Positions 1-6,201 are shown, counted from the stretch's first letter. The stretch is DNA of 12,886 bases from JAKQIM01 sp964633225 (GCA_964633225.1 CAZWFQ010000086.1:1-12886), one strand, 5' to 3'. The notes: a model not told the origin generated them from the sequence alone. Made by a program: numbers and translations.

Positions 1-68
1 GACGTGCGCTTGAAGCAATTTTCACTTTTCGCCAACCGCCTATGTTACAAACACGATGAAACATCTGC

Positions 69-98
69 TTGACACAGAACATTTGTTCGTGTTATAGT
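69..98 (+). promoter_or_regulatory. sigma70-type promoter of atl
   Basis: A perfect -35 TTGACA lies at 69-74. A -10 TATAGT lies at 93-98 with an 18-bp spacer; TTATAG at 92-97 would give 17 bp. Transcription starting about 7 bases after the -10 would begin at or next to the ATG at 106. No Shine-Dalgarno sequence is visible, so the transcript is probably leaderless. The boxes are seen directly; the start site is inferred. Confidence 0.7.
77..88. promoter_or_regulatory. LexA-like (SOS) operator in the atl promoter
   Basis: The palindrome GAACATTTGTTC fits the GAAC-N4-GTTC core of the Gram-positive-type SOS box. The right flank adds the G of the extended consensus; the left flank is A instead of C. 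It sits between the -35 and -10, where bound repressor would block RNA polymerase. Its place ahead of a DNA-damage gene makes a LexA role plausible, but no lexA or recA is in the window to compare with. Confidence 0.6.
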
Positions 99-105
99 AT
101 AGACA

Positions 106-480
106 ATGAATAAGTTTACCTCTCCACCCAATCGTCTTCAATTCTACCAACAGGTTTGGGACGTGGTGCGCCAGGTGCCGCCAGGCAAGGTTGTGACTTA
201 CGGGCAAATCGCGGCCGTCATCAATGCCCCGTCTGGAATGCACATCAAAGACTACCTGGCCTTTGGGGCGCGTTGGGTCGGCGGCGCCATGGCTGCTTGC
301 CCGGCGGATGTGCCCTGGCAGCGTGTCATCAATGCCCAGGGCAAGATCAGCCTGCGCCAGAACAGTGATGAACAACGCCAACTGCTAGAAGCGGAAGGCG
401 TCATCTTTGACGAGCACGAGCGGGTGGATCTGAAAGTCTTTGGTTGGGATGGGCCCTTCATCCACCCAGGAGATCGATAA
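106..480 (+). CDS. atl: Alkyltransferase-like protein (ATL)
   Basis: This 124-aa protein has the fold of the DNA-binding domain of O6-alkylguanine-DNA alkyltransferases. It keeps the N-terminal PPGKVVTYGQIA segment (residues 25-36, with Tyr32), an ARWVGGAM helix with Arg56, and the active-site loop. The loop reads PWQRVI, so Trp71 replaces the acceptor Cys of PCHRV. That change defines ATL proteins, which bind O6-alkylguanine without repairing it and, in characterised members, pass the lesion to nucleotide excision repair. The start is ATG 106, directly after a strong promoter and without a ribosome-binding site. The next gene begins 1 base after the stop, suggesting co-transcription. A Cys65 is present but lies outside the acceptor position. 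Confidence 0.9.
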   Translation: MNKFTSPPNRLQFYQQVWDVVRQVPPGKVVTYGQIAAVINAPSGMHIKDYLAFGARWVGGAMAACPADVPWQRVINAQGKISLRQNSDEQRQLLEAEGVIFDEHERVDLKVFGWDGPFIHPGDR

Positions 481-481
481 T

Positions 482-1354
482 ATGGCCACCAATTACCCGG
501 TTAATCCGCGTGTGCGCGCCTTTGGCAAGGCCCGCATTGATATTGCTCGCCGCGCCCGCAACCAGGAAGATTGGGAACGGCTGTGGAAACGCCCGGCTCA
601 CTCCTTTCCATTTAAGTGGGGTGAAGCCTGGAAGCAGTGCATCGAATACAAAGTGGACGACTTCGCGGCAGAAGTTGGCTTTTTCATTGACGTGCTGGGC
701 CTGCCGGTCAATTCACTGGATGAGGGATATGCCCAATTCACCAGCCCGCACGGTGATTTCTTCTTTGCCGTGGTGCCCACCCCTGAAGATCAGTATTCCA
801 CCCCGCCGGATGCCTTGCGCTTGCAATTCATGGTAGCCGATATCTTTGACACCGCCGAAGAACTTGAAAACCGCGGCATCGAATTCGATCAGCCGCCCCA
901 GCCCTGCCAGGAAGGCGCTTCGCTTTACATCGGCTGTTTCCGCACACCGCACGGCCTGTGCGTAGAGCTGTGGGGGAATGTGTATCAGCCCGCTCCGCAA
1001 GCCTATCCCCCCTATGCTGAACCTGCCGCGTACGACGACCCCGGCAGCGACAGCAGCAGCCCAGATACAGCCGGCGAGGAGTCCGAAGAAGAAGAAATAG
1101 AAGAAGATGAAGACGAGATCGCGCCTTACAACGCTCCTGGTTACATCATTGAAAATGCGCCTGCGATCCACTCGGCTTTTCCGATCTCTTCTGACCGGAT
1201 GCGCGCCATTGAAATCCGCCCAGAGACCGCCGCCCGCCCCGTACTCAAGCCCCGCCCGCCTTCCCCAGCCGAAAGCCACCAGCCCAAGCCGCCGCCCCCT
1301 GCCCCCGAAGAGGATCCAGACGATCCTGAATATGTAGATATTGACGCTGCTTAA
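482..1354 (+). CDS. VOC (glyoxalase-fold) protein with disordered acidic tail
   Basis: ATG 482 is chosen because AGGAG at 468-472 precedes it by 9 bases; the open frame reaches back to 440 inside atl. The product is 290 aa. Residues about 50-165 look like a vicinal-oxygen-chelate domain: a beta strand with ECIEY-like KQCIEYKVDD, FFIDVLGLPV, then FTSPHGDFFFAVV, LRLQFMVADI, and a closing TPHGLCVELWG. This is roughly one VOC module. A basic N-terminus (residues 10-37) precedes it. After 166 the chain is low-complexity: an acidic run at 199-212 (Glu/Asp) and a Pro-rich segment at 253-282. Metal ligands cannot be assigned with confidence, and the substrate is unknown. It follows atl by 1 base, so it is probably in the same operon. 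The tail is unusual for a VOC enzyme and may mediate protein contacts. Confidence 0.75.
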   Translation: MATNYPVNPRVRAFGKARIDIARRARNQEDWERLWKRPAHSFPFKWGEAWKQCIEYKVDDFAAEVGFFIDVLGLPVNSLDEGYAQFTSPHGDFFFAVVPTPEDQYSTPPDALRLQFMVADIFDTAEELENRGIEFDQPPQPCQEGASLYIGCFRTPHGLCVELWGNVYQPAPQAYPPYAEPAAYDDPGSDSSSPDTAGEESEEEEIEEDEDEIAPYNAPGYIIENAPAIHSAFPISSDRMRAIEIRPETAARPVLKPRPPSPAESHQPKPPPPAPEEDPDDPEYVDIDAA

Positions 1355-1367
1355 AGCCTGATAACCC

Positions 1368-1376
1368 TGGTAGAAT
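1368..1376 (+). promoter_or_regulatory. Extended -10 element upstream of the MBL gene
   Basis: TGGTAGAAT matches an extended -10 (TGnTAnnnT), 19 bases before ATG 1396. No well-spaced -35 is visible; TTGACG at 1341-1346 is 24 bases away. The same nine bases occur before the membrane protein at 7390. It could be an internal operon promoter. Only the motif is directly seen. Confidence 0.35.
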
Positions 1377-1395
1377 TAAGCCGGGAGCACCCATT

Positions 1396-2127
1396 ATGCT
1401 GACAATCAAATTCTGGGGCACGCGCGGCACATATCCTACCTCACGGCAGATGGTCTGCATCCAAGTCTCCAGCCCAAACACCCGCCTATTGGTCGAGGCT
1501 GGCTCCACCACCATCTTCACAGACCCCCAGGCTTTCTGTTCCCTGAATGCCATCTTGCTGACCCACCTGCATTCTGATCACTGCCTGTTTGCGCCTCATC
1601 TTGTTCTAGCTCGCATGAAAACCCTCAAACAGGATTTTCACAAAGAAGACTGTCCCATCTATGCGCCTGAAGACATTGCCAGCATCTTCAATGGGGTCGG
1701 CCTGACTGACAGCTTTTACATCTGGCAAGAACGCCCACCCGAACAAATCGGCGATATCCAGGTCGACCGTCACCTGACGCTGCACTGGGGCGAATCCTGC
1801 GCCTACAAATTTACCCATGCTGGTAAAAGCGTGGTCATCACCGGCGACATCTTCTACACTGATATGCTGGCTGAATTCTGCAGCGGGGTCGACTTGTTGA
1901 TTTGCGAGTGCACCGACGCCGACAACAACGAAAAACACGCTGAGTTCTGGAAGCACATGACCCCCAAGGCCGTGGCGCACCTGATCCGGCAATCTCAGCC
2001 TCGGCAGGCAGCGCTCTACCACTTCACCGATCTTAACCCTACCGAAGCCCAGATGGCGGTGCTGAGCCACCTGGATTCCTCATGCCAGGTGACCGGTGCC
2101 GATGACGGCATGGAAATCTGCATCTAG
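1396..2127 (+). CDS. Metallo-beta-lactamase-fold hydrolase
   Basis: A 243-aa protein of the MBL superfamily. The HxHxDH motif is THLHSDH, with His57, His59, Asp61 and His62. Likely further ligands are His130, Asp151 in VVITGD and His209 in ALYHFTD, giving a complete dinuclear metal site. The opening IKFWGTRGTYPT resembles RNase Z/phosphodiesterase-like members (ELAC/PhnP-type), which often start with a WGTRG-like strand. A cyclic-phosphodiester or nucleic-acid phosphodiesterase role is possible but unproven. GGGAG at 1382-1386 is a reasonable ribosome-binding site. It lies 41 bases after the VOC gene and 26 before tag, and is probably co-transcribed with them. The substrate cannot be read from the sequence. 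Confidence 0.8.
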   Translation: MLTIKFWGTRGTYPTSRQMVCIQVSSPNTRLLVEAGSTTIFTDPQAFCSLNAILLTHLHSDHCLFAPHLVLARMKTLKQDFHKEDCPIYAPEDIASIFNGVGLTDSFYIWQERPPEQIGDIQVDRHLTLHWGESCAYKFTHAGKSVVITGDIFYTDMLAEFCSGVDLLICECTDADNNEKHAEFWKHMTPKAVAHLIRQSQPRQAALYHFTDLNPTEAQMAVLSHLDSSCQVTGADDGMEICI

Positions 2128-2153
2128 TTTTCCATCAAAAGAGAAGGCATCCG

Positions 2154-2747
2154 ATGATACGCTGTACCTGGGCTGGAACCGACCCGCTGTATGTTGCTTA
2201 TCACGACCAGGAATGGGGCGTGCCCGTTCACGATGACCGTACCTTGTTCGAATTTCTCATCCTTGAAGGCGCCCAGGCCGGCCTCAGTTGGTCCACCATT
2301 CTCCACAAGCGCCAGAACTACCGCGCCGCCTTTGATCATTTTGAGCCGCACATCGTAGCTGGTTATGACGAACAGAAAACCGCGGCCCTGCTGGCAGACG
2401 CCGGTATTGTGCGCAACCGCCGCAAGATCAGCGCGGCCATTCAGAATGCCCAGGCCTTTCTCAAGATCCAGGCGGCCTTTGGCAGCTTTGATGCTTATAT
2501 CTGGCAGTTCGTTGGCGGGCAGCCGCGCCAAAATACCTGGAAGACCCTGGCTGAAATACCCGCCGCCACCACCCAAAGCCAGAACATGAGCCAAGACCTG
2601 CTGCAGCGCGGCTTTCGCTTTGTGGGTCCTACCATCTGTTATGCCTATATGCAGGCGGTAGGCATGGTCAACGACCACACCATAGATTGTTTTCGCTACC
2701 CGGAATTGAAAGTGATCAACAGCGCTTCGGGCGCATCTACTCCTTAA
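2154..2747 (+). CDS. tag: DNA-3-methyladenine glycosylase I
   Basis: A 197-aa protein close in length to E. coli Tag (187 aa). It excises 3-methyladenine from DNA by base excision repair in the cytoplasm. The zinc-snap ligands are present at Cys4, His17, His175 and Cys179, the same numbering as in E. coli Tag. Conserved blocks include RCTWAGTDPLYVAYHDQEWG at the N-terminus, Glu38 in LILEGAQAGLSW, and VGPTICYAYMQAVGMVNDH near the C-terminus. The start ATG 2154 has a purine-rich stretch (GAGAAGG, about 2141-2147) upstream. It is the last gene of the atl-VOC-MBL-tag run and is followed by a hairpin. Its presence with atl and ogt supports an alkylation-repair cluster. Confidence 0.95.
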   Translation: MIRCTWAGTDPLYVAYHDQEWGVPVHDDRTLFEFLILEGAQAGLSWSTILHKRQNYRAAFDHFEPHIVAGYDEQKTAALLADAGIVRNRRKISAAIQNAQAFLKIQAAFGSFDAYIWQFVGGQPRQNTWKTLAEIPAATTQSQNMSQDLLQRGFRFVGPTICYAYMQAVGMVNDHTIDCFRYPELKVINSASGASTP

Positions 2748-2753
2748 AATATC

Positions 2754-2782
2754 GAGAGCCGGTTACGCCATTCCCGGCTCTC
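2754..2782 (+). terminator. Hairpin after tag, probable terminator
   Basis: A 9-bp perfect stem, GAGAGCCGG (2754-2762) with CCGGCTCTC (2774-2782), encloses an 11-base loop and starts 6 bases after the tag stop. Only TT follows before GAAAAA, so the U-tract is poor. It may terminate weakly or stabilise the 3' end. Confidence 0.5.
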
Positions 2783-2823
2783 TTGAAAAAGGAGGAGAAG
2801 AAGAGAAATCGCCCTTCGTTCAT

Positions 2824-2829
2824 TATAAT
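2824..2829 (+). promoter_or_regulatory. Candidate -10 for ogt
   Basis: A perfect TATAAT lies about 100 bases before the ogt ATG, in an AT-rich patch. No good -35 is found at 16-18 bases upstream. A second option is TTGACG at 2852-2857, but it lacks a matching -10. If TATAAT is used, the leader would be about 90 bases and contain the tandem repeat at 2859-2880. Confidence 0.35.
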
Positions 2830-2858
2830 AACAGACTCCATTCATTTCTACTTGACGT

Positions 2859-2880
2859 TTACCCTACGCTTACCCTACGC
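2859..2880 (+). repeat. Tandem 11-bp direct repeat upstream of ogt
   Basis: TTACCCTACGC occurs twice back to back (2859-2869 and 2870-2880) without mismatch. An 11-bp period is about one helical turn, so a dimeric regulator could bind both on one DNA face. It is 47 bases before the start codon. The function is inferred only. Confidence 0.6.
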
Positions 2881-2927
2881 CGGCCCAACAATACTGAAAG
2901 GCTTTGAGAGCAAATTGGAGGTGCTTT

Positions 2928-3467
2928 ATGCCCGACAAGCAAACCATCTGGATCGCATCTATTCCTGAAAGCCTGATCGGCCCCTTGTGGGTTGCCGTCT
3001 CAGAGCGTGGGCTGGCAGCGGTGGTGTTCACCCACCCCCAGGCCGCACTACCGCCGCGCCAGGCCATCATCCAGCACCTGCGGCGCCGCTTCTCCCATGC
3101 CGAGGTCCAGCCCGATGAAACCCATACCGCCGAAGCACGCCGCCAGATCAGCGAATACCTGGCGGGGCAACGCCGCTCCTTTGACCTGGCGATTGACCTG
3201 GCAGGGCTGAGCGCCTTTCAACAACAGGTGCTAAGGCTCACCGCGGCCATCCCCTATGGCCAAAAGGTCACCTATGCTGAGATTGCAACACAAATGGAAA
3301 AACCCGGGGCAGCGCGCGCCGTGGGCCGCGCCCAAGCCACCAACCCCCTGCCGCTGGTCATCCCCTGCCACCGCGTGGTGGGCAGCGATGGCGGCTTACA
3401 CGGTTACGGTGGACCCGGCGGCATTCACTTGAAAGCCCGCTTATTAGAAATGGAACACAAAGGCTAA
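2928..3467 (+). CDS. ogt: Methylated-DNA--protein-cysteine S-methyltransferase
   Basis: A 179-aa suicide repair enzyme that moves the O6-alkyl group of guanine (and O4 of thymine) to its own cysteine. The acceptor is Cys147 in IPCHRVV. Other family blocks are FQQQVLRLTAAIPYGQKVTYAEIA, the ARAVGRAQATNPLPLVIP helix-turn region, and GLHGYGG with the closing HLKARLLEME. An N-terminal ferredoxin-like domain (about 1-95) is present, as in Ogt/MGMT. ATG 2928 is chosen over an in-frame TTG at 2904 because GGAGGT (2917-2922) lies 5 bases before it. The stop codon overlaps the stop of the convergent PilZ gene. With the Trp-type ATL at 106 the window holds both a repairing and a lesion-flagging paralogue. 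Confidence 0.95.
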   Translation: MPDKQTIWIASIPESLIGPLWVAVSERGLAAVVFTHPQAALPPRQAIIQHLRRRFSHAEVQPDETHTAEARRQISEYLAGQRRSFDLAIDLAGLSAFQQQVLRLTAAIPYGQKVTYAEIATQMEKPGAARAVGRAQATNPLPLVIPCHRVVGSDGGLHGYGGPGGIHLKARLLEMEHKG

Positions 3468-3829
3468 AAGTTGTCGTAGCCACGTTCCCGGTTGAAGCTG
3501 AAGTTTTCAACCAGGCGCTTAATGATCTCCGAATCTTCTGGCGTCAGGTTGGTAAACCCAAAACCGACGTCGTAAAATTCTGGATTGACATCCTCTTGGC
3601 ACCATAGGCTCTTGGCGGCCACCAGCAACTGGCTCTTGTTGGCCAAACCCTCTGGCATTTCAATGACCAGCTGCATTGCCTTGTCCACTTCAACCGGCCG
3701 CTCGCACAACACCATGGCCCCCTCGGAGGTGATGTTGATCAAGTTACCCAGGTCGCGCCCACTGATGCTGTCAGACACGCGCGAATAATATACCAGGTCT
3801 TTTCGTTCTGCTTTTCTGCGCTCGTCCAT
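3464..3829 (-). CDS. PilZ-domain protein, probable c-di-GMP receptor
   Basis: This 121-aa protein is a single PilZ domain. It has the N-terminal RxxxR motif (Arg5 to Arg9 in RRKAERKDL) and the second motif as NITSEG (Asn32 to Gly37), where Thr replaces the usual Ser of [D/N]xSxxG. Strands such as AMVLCERPV, MQLVIEMPEG and YDVGFGFTNL complete the barrel. PilZ proteins bind cyclic-di-GMP and control motility, polysaccharide or other outputs. GGAGG (plus-strand 3835-3839) lies 5 bases before the ATG. The gene is single and faces ogt; their stops overlap with no space for a terminator. Which process it controls is not shown by the context. The Thr variant could weaken ligand binding. Confidence 0.85.
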   Translation of the reverse strand: MDERRKAERKDLVYYSRVSDSISGRDLGNLINITSEGAMVLCERPVEVDKAMQLVIEMPEGLANKSQLLVAAKSLWCQEDVNPEFYDVGFGFTNLTPEDSEIIKRLVENFSFNRERGYDNF

Positions 3830-3933
3830 AGCAACCTCCGCTGTTCCTCGTTAGCATATAGCATACCGGAAAATCCCCAGCTTTGCAATAGCGAATCCGT
3901 GTTAATCCGGGGCTTTAGCCAAAAAGAGGTTCA

Positions 3934-3970
3934 GGTTACAAACAGGCGGAATCGCCGCTCGTTTGTAACC
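3934..3970. promoter_or_regulatory. Inverted repeat, candidate operator of the thiolase gene
   Basis: GGTTACAAAC (3934-3943) and GTTTGTAACC (3961-3970) form a perfect 10-bp inverted repeat with a 17-base centre. The centre has its own GGCG/CGCC pair around a GAAT loop (3945-3956). It ends 22 bases before a TACAAT -10 (3993-3998), so it covers or adjoins the -35 zone. A regulator site or a cruciform is possible. No T-run follows, so a terminator is unlikely. Confidence 0.55.
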
Positions 3971-3992
3971 AAAATTCAATAAATTTTTCGAG

Positions 3993-3998
3993 TACAAT
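3993..3998 (+). promoter_or_regulatory. Candidate -10 of the thiolase gene
   Basis: TACAAT lies 25 bases before ATG 4024, giving a short leader of about 19 bases that includes the ribosome-binding site GAGGAG (4013-4018). The -35 is poor, as expected for an activator-dependent or repeat-controlled promoter. Confidence 0.4.
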
Positions 3999-4023
3999 AC
4001 GTATCATTTGTTGAGGAGTGAAT

Positions 4024-5244
4024 ATGACCGAACCTGTAATTATTGATGCCATCCGCACCCCCATCGGTGCTCTGGGTGGTGGGCTGGCGAGCGTCCGCCC
4101 AGACGACCTGGCTGCCCACGTGCTGAAAGCAATCCTGGAACGCAATCACCTGGATCCTGCCCTGGTAGAAGAAGTATATCTGGGCTGTGCCAACCAGGCC
4201 GGCGAGGATAACCGCAACGTGGCACGCATGGCCTTGCTGCTGGCGGGTTTCCCGGTAGAAGTAGCCGGTGTAACCATCAACCGGCTGTGCGCTTCTGGCC
4301 TGAACGCTGTCAGCCAGGCGGCGCGCGCCATCCGGGCTGGTGAAGGCGATATCTTCATCGCCGGCGGCGTCGAGAACATGTCCCGCGCCCCCTACTCCCT
4401 GCCCAAGGCTGAGCAAGGCTTCCCATTTGGCAACCTGACCGCCTATGACACAGCCCTGGGCTGGCGTTACCCCAACCCCAAAATGCAAGAGTTGTACGGC
4501 ACCGAGGCCATGGGCGAGACCGCAGAGAATATCGCCGACCTGATGCCCGAAATTGACCGCACCCAGCAAGATACCTTTGCTGCTAAAAGCCACCGCCGGG
4601 CCATCGCCGCCATCGACTCAGGCAAATTTTCCGAAGAGATCGTACCTGTGCCCGTGCCACAGAAAAGGGGTGACCCGATCCTGGTAAGCACCGATGAGCG
4701 CCCGCGCCGCGACAGCACGGTCGAATCGCTGGCGCGCCTGCGCCCAGCCTTCCGCAAGAGCGGCGGCACGGTTACAGCCGGAAATTCATCCGGCTTGAAC
4801 GATGGGGCATCGGCCCTGCTGTTGATGAGCGCCGAAAAGGCCCAGGCACTGGGGCTGCAGCCGATGGCGCGCGTGATAACATCCGCCGCGGCAGGCATGC
4901 CGCCGCGCATCATGGGTCTGAGCCCTGTGCCGGCAGTCCGCAAAGCCCTGTCTCGTGCCGGCCTTAAGTTGGAAGACATCCGCCTGATTGAGTTGAACGA
5001 AGCCTTTGCCATCCAATCCCTGGCAGTAATGAAAGAATTGGGCTTGAAGGCCGAAATCACAAATGTCAACGGCGGGGCAATTGCCTTGGGCCACCCACTG
5101 GGCTGCTCAGGGGCGCGCATTCTGACCACCCTGCTGCATGAAATGCGCCGCCGTGCCCCCCAAGAAAAACGTCCTTACTATGGCCTTGCCACCCTGTGCG
5201 TGGGCGTTGGGCAGGGCGAGGCTTTGATCGTCGAGTATATATAA
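4024..5244 (+). CDS. Acetyl-CoA acyltransferase (PcaF/PaaJ-type thiolase)
   Basis: A 406-aa thiolase that cleaves 3-ketoacyl-CoA with CoA, or condenses acyl-CoAs in reverse. Catalytic residues are present: nucleophile Cys89 in NRLCASG, His357 in GHPLGCSG, and Cys392 in TLCVGVGQG. The motif NEAFA is also intact. The segment GCANQAGEDNRNVARMALLL and the block YDTALGWRYPNP...YG...METAENIA closely resemble beta-ketoadipyl-CoA thiolases, so degradation of aromatic or dicarboxylic acyl-CoAs is one option; fatty-acid beta-oxidation is the other. ATG 4024 is preferred over GTG 4018, because GAGGAG (4013-4018) is then correctly spaced. It is a single-gene unit between a candidate operator and a strong terminator; no other beta-oxidation or ketoadipate gene is adjacent. 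Confidence 0.9.
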   Translation: MTEPVIIDAIRTPIGALGGGLASVRPDDLAAHVLKAILERNHLDPALVEEVYLGCANQAGEDNRNVARMALLLAGFPVEVAGVTINRLCASGLNAVSQAARAIRAGEGDIFIAGGVENMSRAPYSLPKAEQGFPFGNLTAYDTALGWRYPNPKMQELYGTEAMGETAENIADLMPEIDRTQQDTFAAKSHRRAIAAIDSGKFSEEIVPVPVPQKRGDPILVSTDERPRRDSTVESLARLRPAFRKSGGTVTAGNSSGLNDGASALLLMSAEKAQALGLQPMARVITSAAAGMPPRIMGLSPVPAVRKALSRAGLKLEDIRLIELNEAFAIQSLAVMKELGLKAEITNVNGGAIALGHPLGCSGARILTTLLHEMRRRAPQEKRPYYGLATLCVGVGQGEALIVEYI

Positions 5245-5256
5245 TATTTAGATCAC

Positions 5257-5296
5257 AAAAACATCAAGCGGCGCAGATGCGCCGCTTGATGTTTTT
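5257..5296. terminator. Strong bidirectional intrinsic terminator
   Basis: A perfect 18-bp stem (5257-5274 with 5279-5296) has a 4-base AGAT loop. The core is GC-rich (GCGGCGC/GCGCCGC), and A5/T5 tracts at the ends supply a U-run on both strands. It lies between the convergent thiolase and LysM genes and can serve both. Confidence 0.92.
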
Positions 5297-5318
5297 ATTC
5301 AATGGAAGTGGCCCTAGC

Positions 5319-6062
5319 CTAGGGCACGGGAGTATTGGTGACAGCGATGGAAGTGGGGGTGATGGTGGCAGTGGGCACAGGGGTAGCAATGTTGACCGGG
5401 ATCTTCAAGATCTGGCCCACGTAAATATCATTGGCGTTCTCCAGTTCATTATCCGTGATCGCCATAATGGCCTCGACCGTGCTGTTGAAGCGGGCGGCAA
5501 TCCCTTCCAGGGTATCGCCAGAGACCACCGTATACTGAATAAGCGTGCCGTACCCAAGGCCCTCTGGGAGCGGGGTGGCACTGGGCAACTGCGTATCGGG
5601 GGCAGGAATGATCAGCTTATCGCCCAGGCGGATCAGCAGCGTGGCAGGATCGATCTGCGGGTTCAGCGCCAGGATAGTTGCCAGGTCGGTATTGAACTTT
5701 TCGGCAATCGAACCAAGGGTATCATTTTCTGCCACCGTGTATTCAAACGGGCCGCTTGGGGTGGCTGTTTCGGTGGGCGGCGGCGTTTCGGTCACGGTTG
5801 GTGAGGGGGTTTCAGTGGGGGTATTGGTAGGCACCGGCGTTAACGTGTAAGTCGCCGTCAGTGTGGGGGTCGGTGTGTCAGTTGTGCGCGGCGCAAACAA
5901 GGGCTTATCGCCTGGACGGAAGAGGTAAAAGATCAGCAGCCCAGCTCCGGCGACAATTACCAGGCCGGCAATGATCATCATGATCATAGGGGCCTTCTGG
6001 CTCCTTTGCTGCCGGCGTCGGTATGCCTCGATCACGCTTTGAGGGTCTTCTTTATCGCTCAT
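5319..6062 (-). CDS. Membrane-anchored protein with two LysM domains
   Basis: A 247-aa protein. A charged N-terminal segment (1-24) is followed by one transmembrane helix at about 25-48 (MIMMIIAGLVIVAGAGLLIF). A Thr/Pro-rich linker (about 60-104) leads to LysM 1 (about 107-153, YTVAENDTLGSIAEKFN ... LGDKLIIP) and LysM 2 (about 175-223, YTVVSGDTLEGIAARFN ... VGQILKIP). The C-terminus is again Thr/Pro-rich. LysM domains bind N-acetylglucosamine polymers, usually peptidoglycan. The N-in, C-out topology places both domains outside the membrane. No enzymatic domain is present, so a scaffold or cell-wall attachment role is likely. GGAGA (plus-strand 6066-6070) lies just before ATG, and a TATAAT -10 (6077-6082) is close behind. 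Such TPT-rich linkers are common in Anaerolineae. Confidence 0.9.
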   Translation of the reverse strand: MSDKEDPQSVIEAYRRRQQRSQKAPMIMMIIAGLVIVAGAGLLIFYLFRPGDKPLFAPRTTDTPTPTLTATYTLTPVPTNTPTETPSPTVTETPPPTETATPSGPFEYTVAENDTLGSIAEKFNTDLATILALNPQIDPATLLIRLGDKLIIPAPDTQLPSATPLPEGLGYGTLIQYTVVSGDTLEGIAARFNSTVEAIMAITDNELENANDIYVGQILKIPVNIATPVPTATITPTSIAVTNTPVP

Positions 6063-6076
6063 AGGTCTCCTTCAAA

Positions 6077-6082
6077 ATTATA
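6077..6082 (-). promoter_or_regulatory. Candidate -10 of the LysM gene
   Basis: On the minus strand TATAAT ends 14 bases before the start codon, predicting a leader of about 8 bases. The -35 region is not convincing. The rest of the 139-base gap (6063-6201) shows no other clear element. Confidence 0.4.
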
Positions 6083-6201
6083 GCGTACAGTATACCCGAT
6101 TTTTCGGTGCTTGTGGAAGCCATACCTAGGCGCGCCACAACCCGGCTCTCAGCCTTACCCGCTTTAGACGCATCCCATGTCGGAAAAGTTCCAAATTCAG
6201 T

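Noticed and set aside
40..381. Minus-strand open frame opposite atl
   Set aside because: Antisense to a gene with clear ATL motifs, and it runs over the atl promoter.
440..481. Upstream in-frame extension of the VOC gene
   Set aside because: It overlaps atl and has no ribosome-binding site; ATG 482 has AGGAG at the right spacing.
713..1279. Minus-strand open frame opposite the VOC gene
   Set aside because: The plus-strand gene has a VOC domain and a ribosome-binding site; the antisense product has low-complexity composition and no domain.
3890..3915. AATCCG-type direct repeat in the PilZ-thiolase gap
   Set aside because: Two short AATCCG units only; too short to call an element.
5196..5804. 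Plus-strand open frame across the terminator and the LysM gene
   Set aside because: It runs through the strong terminator stem and opposes a clear LysM gene; Gly-rich product without a domain.
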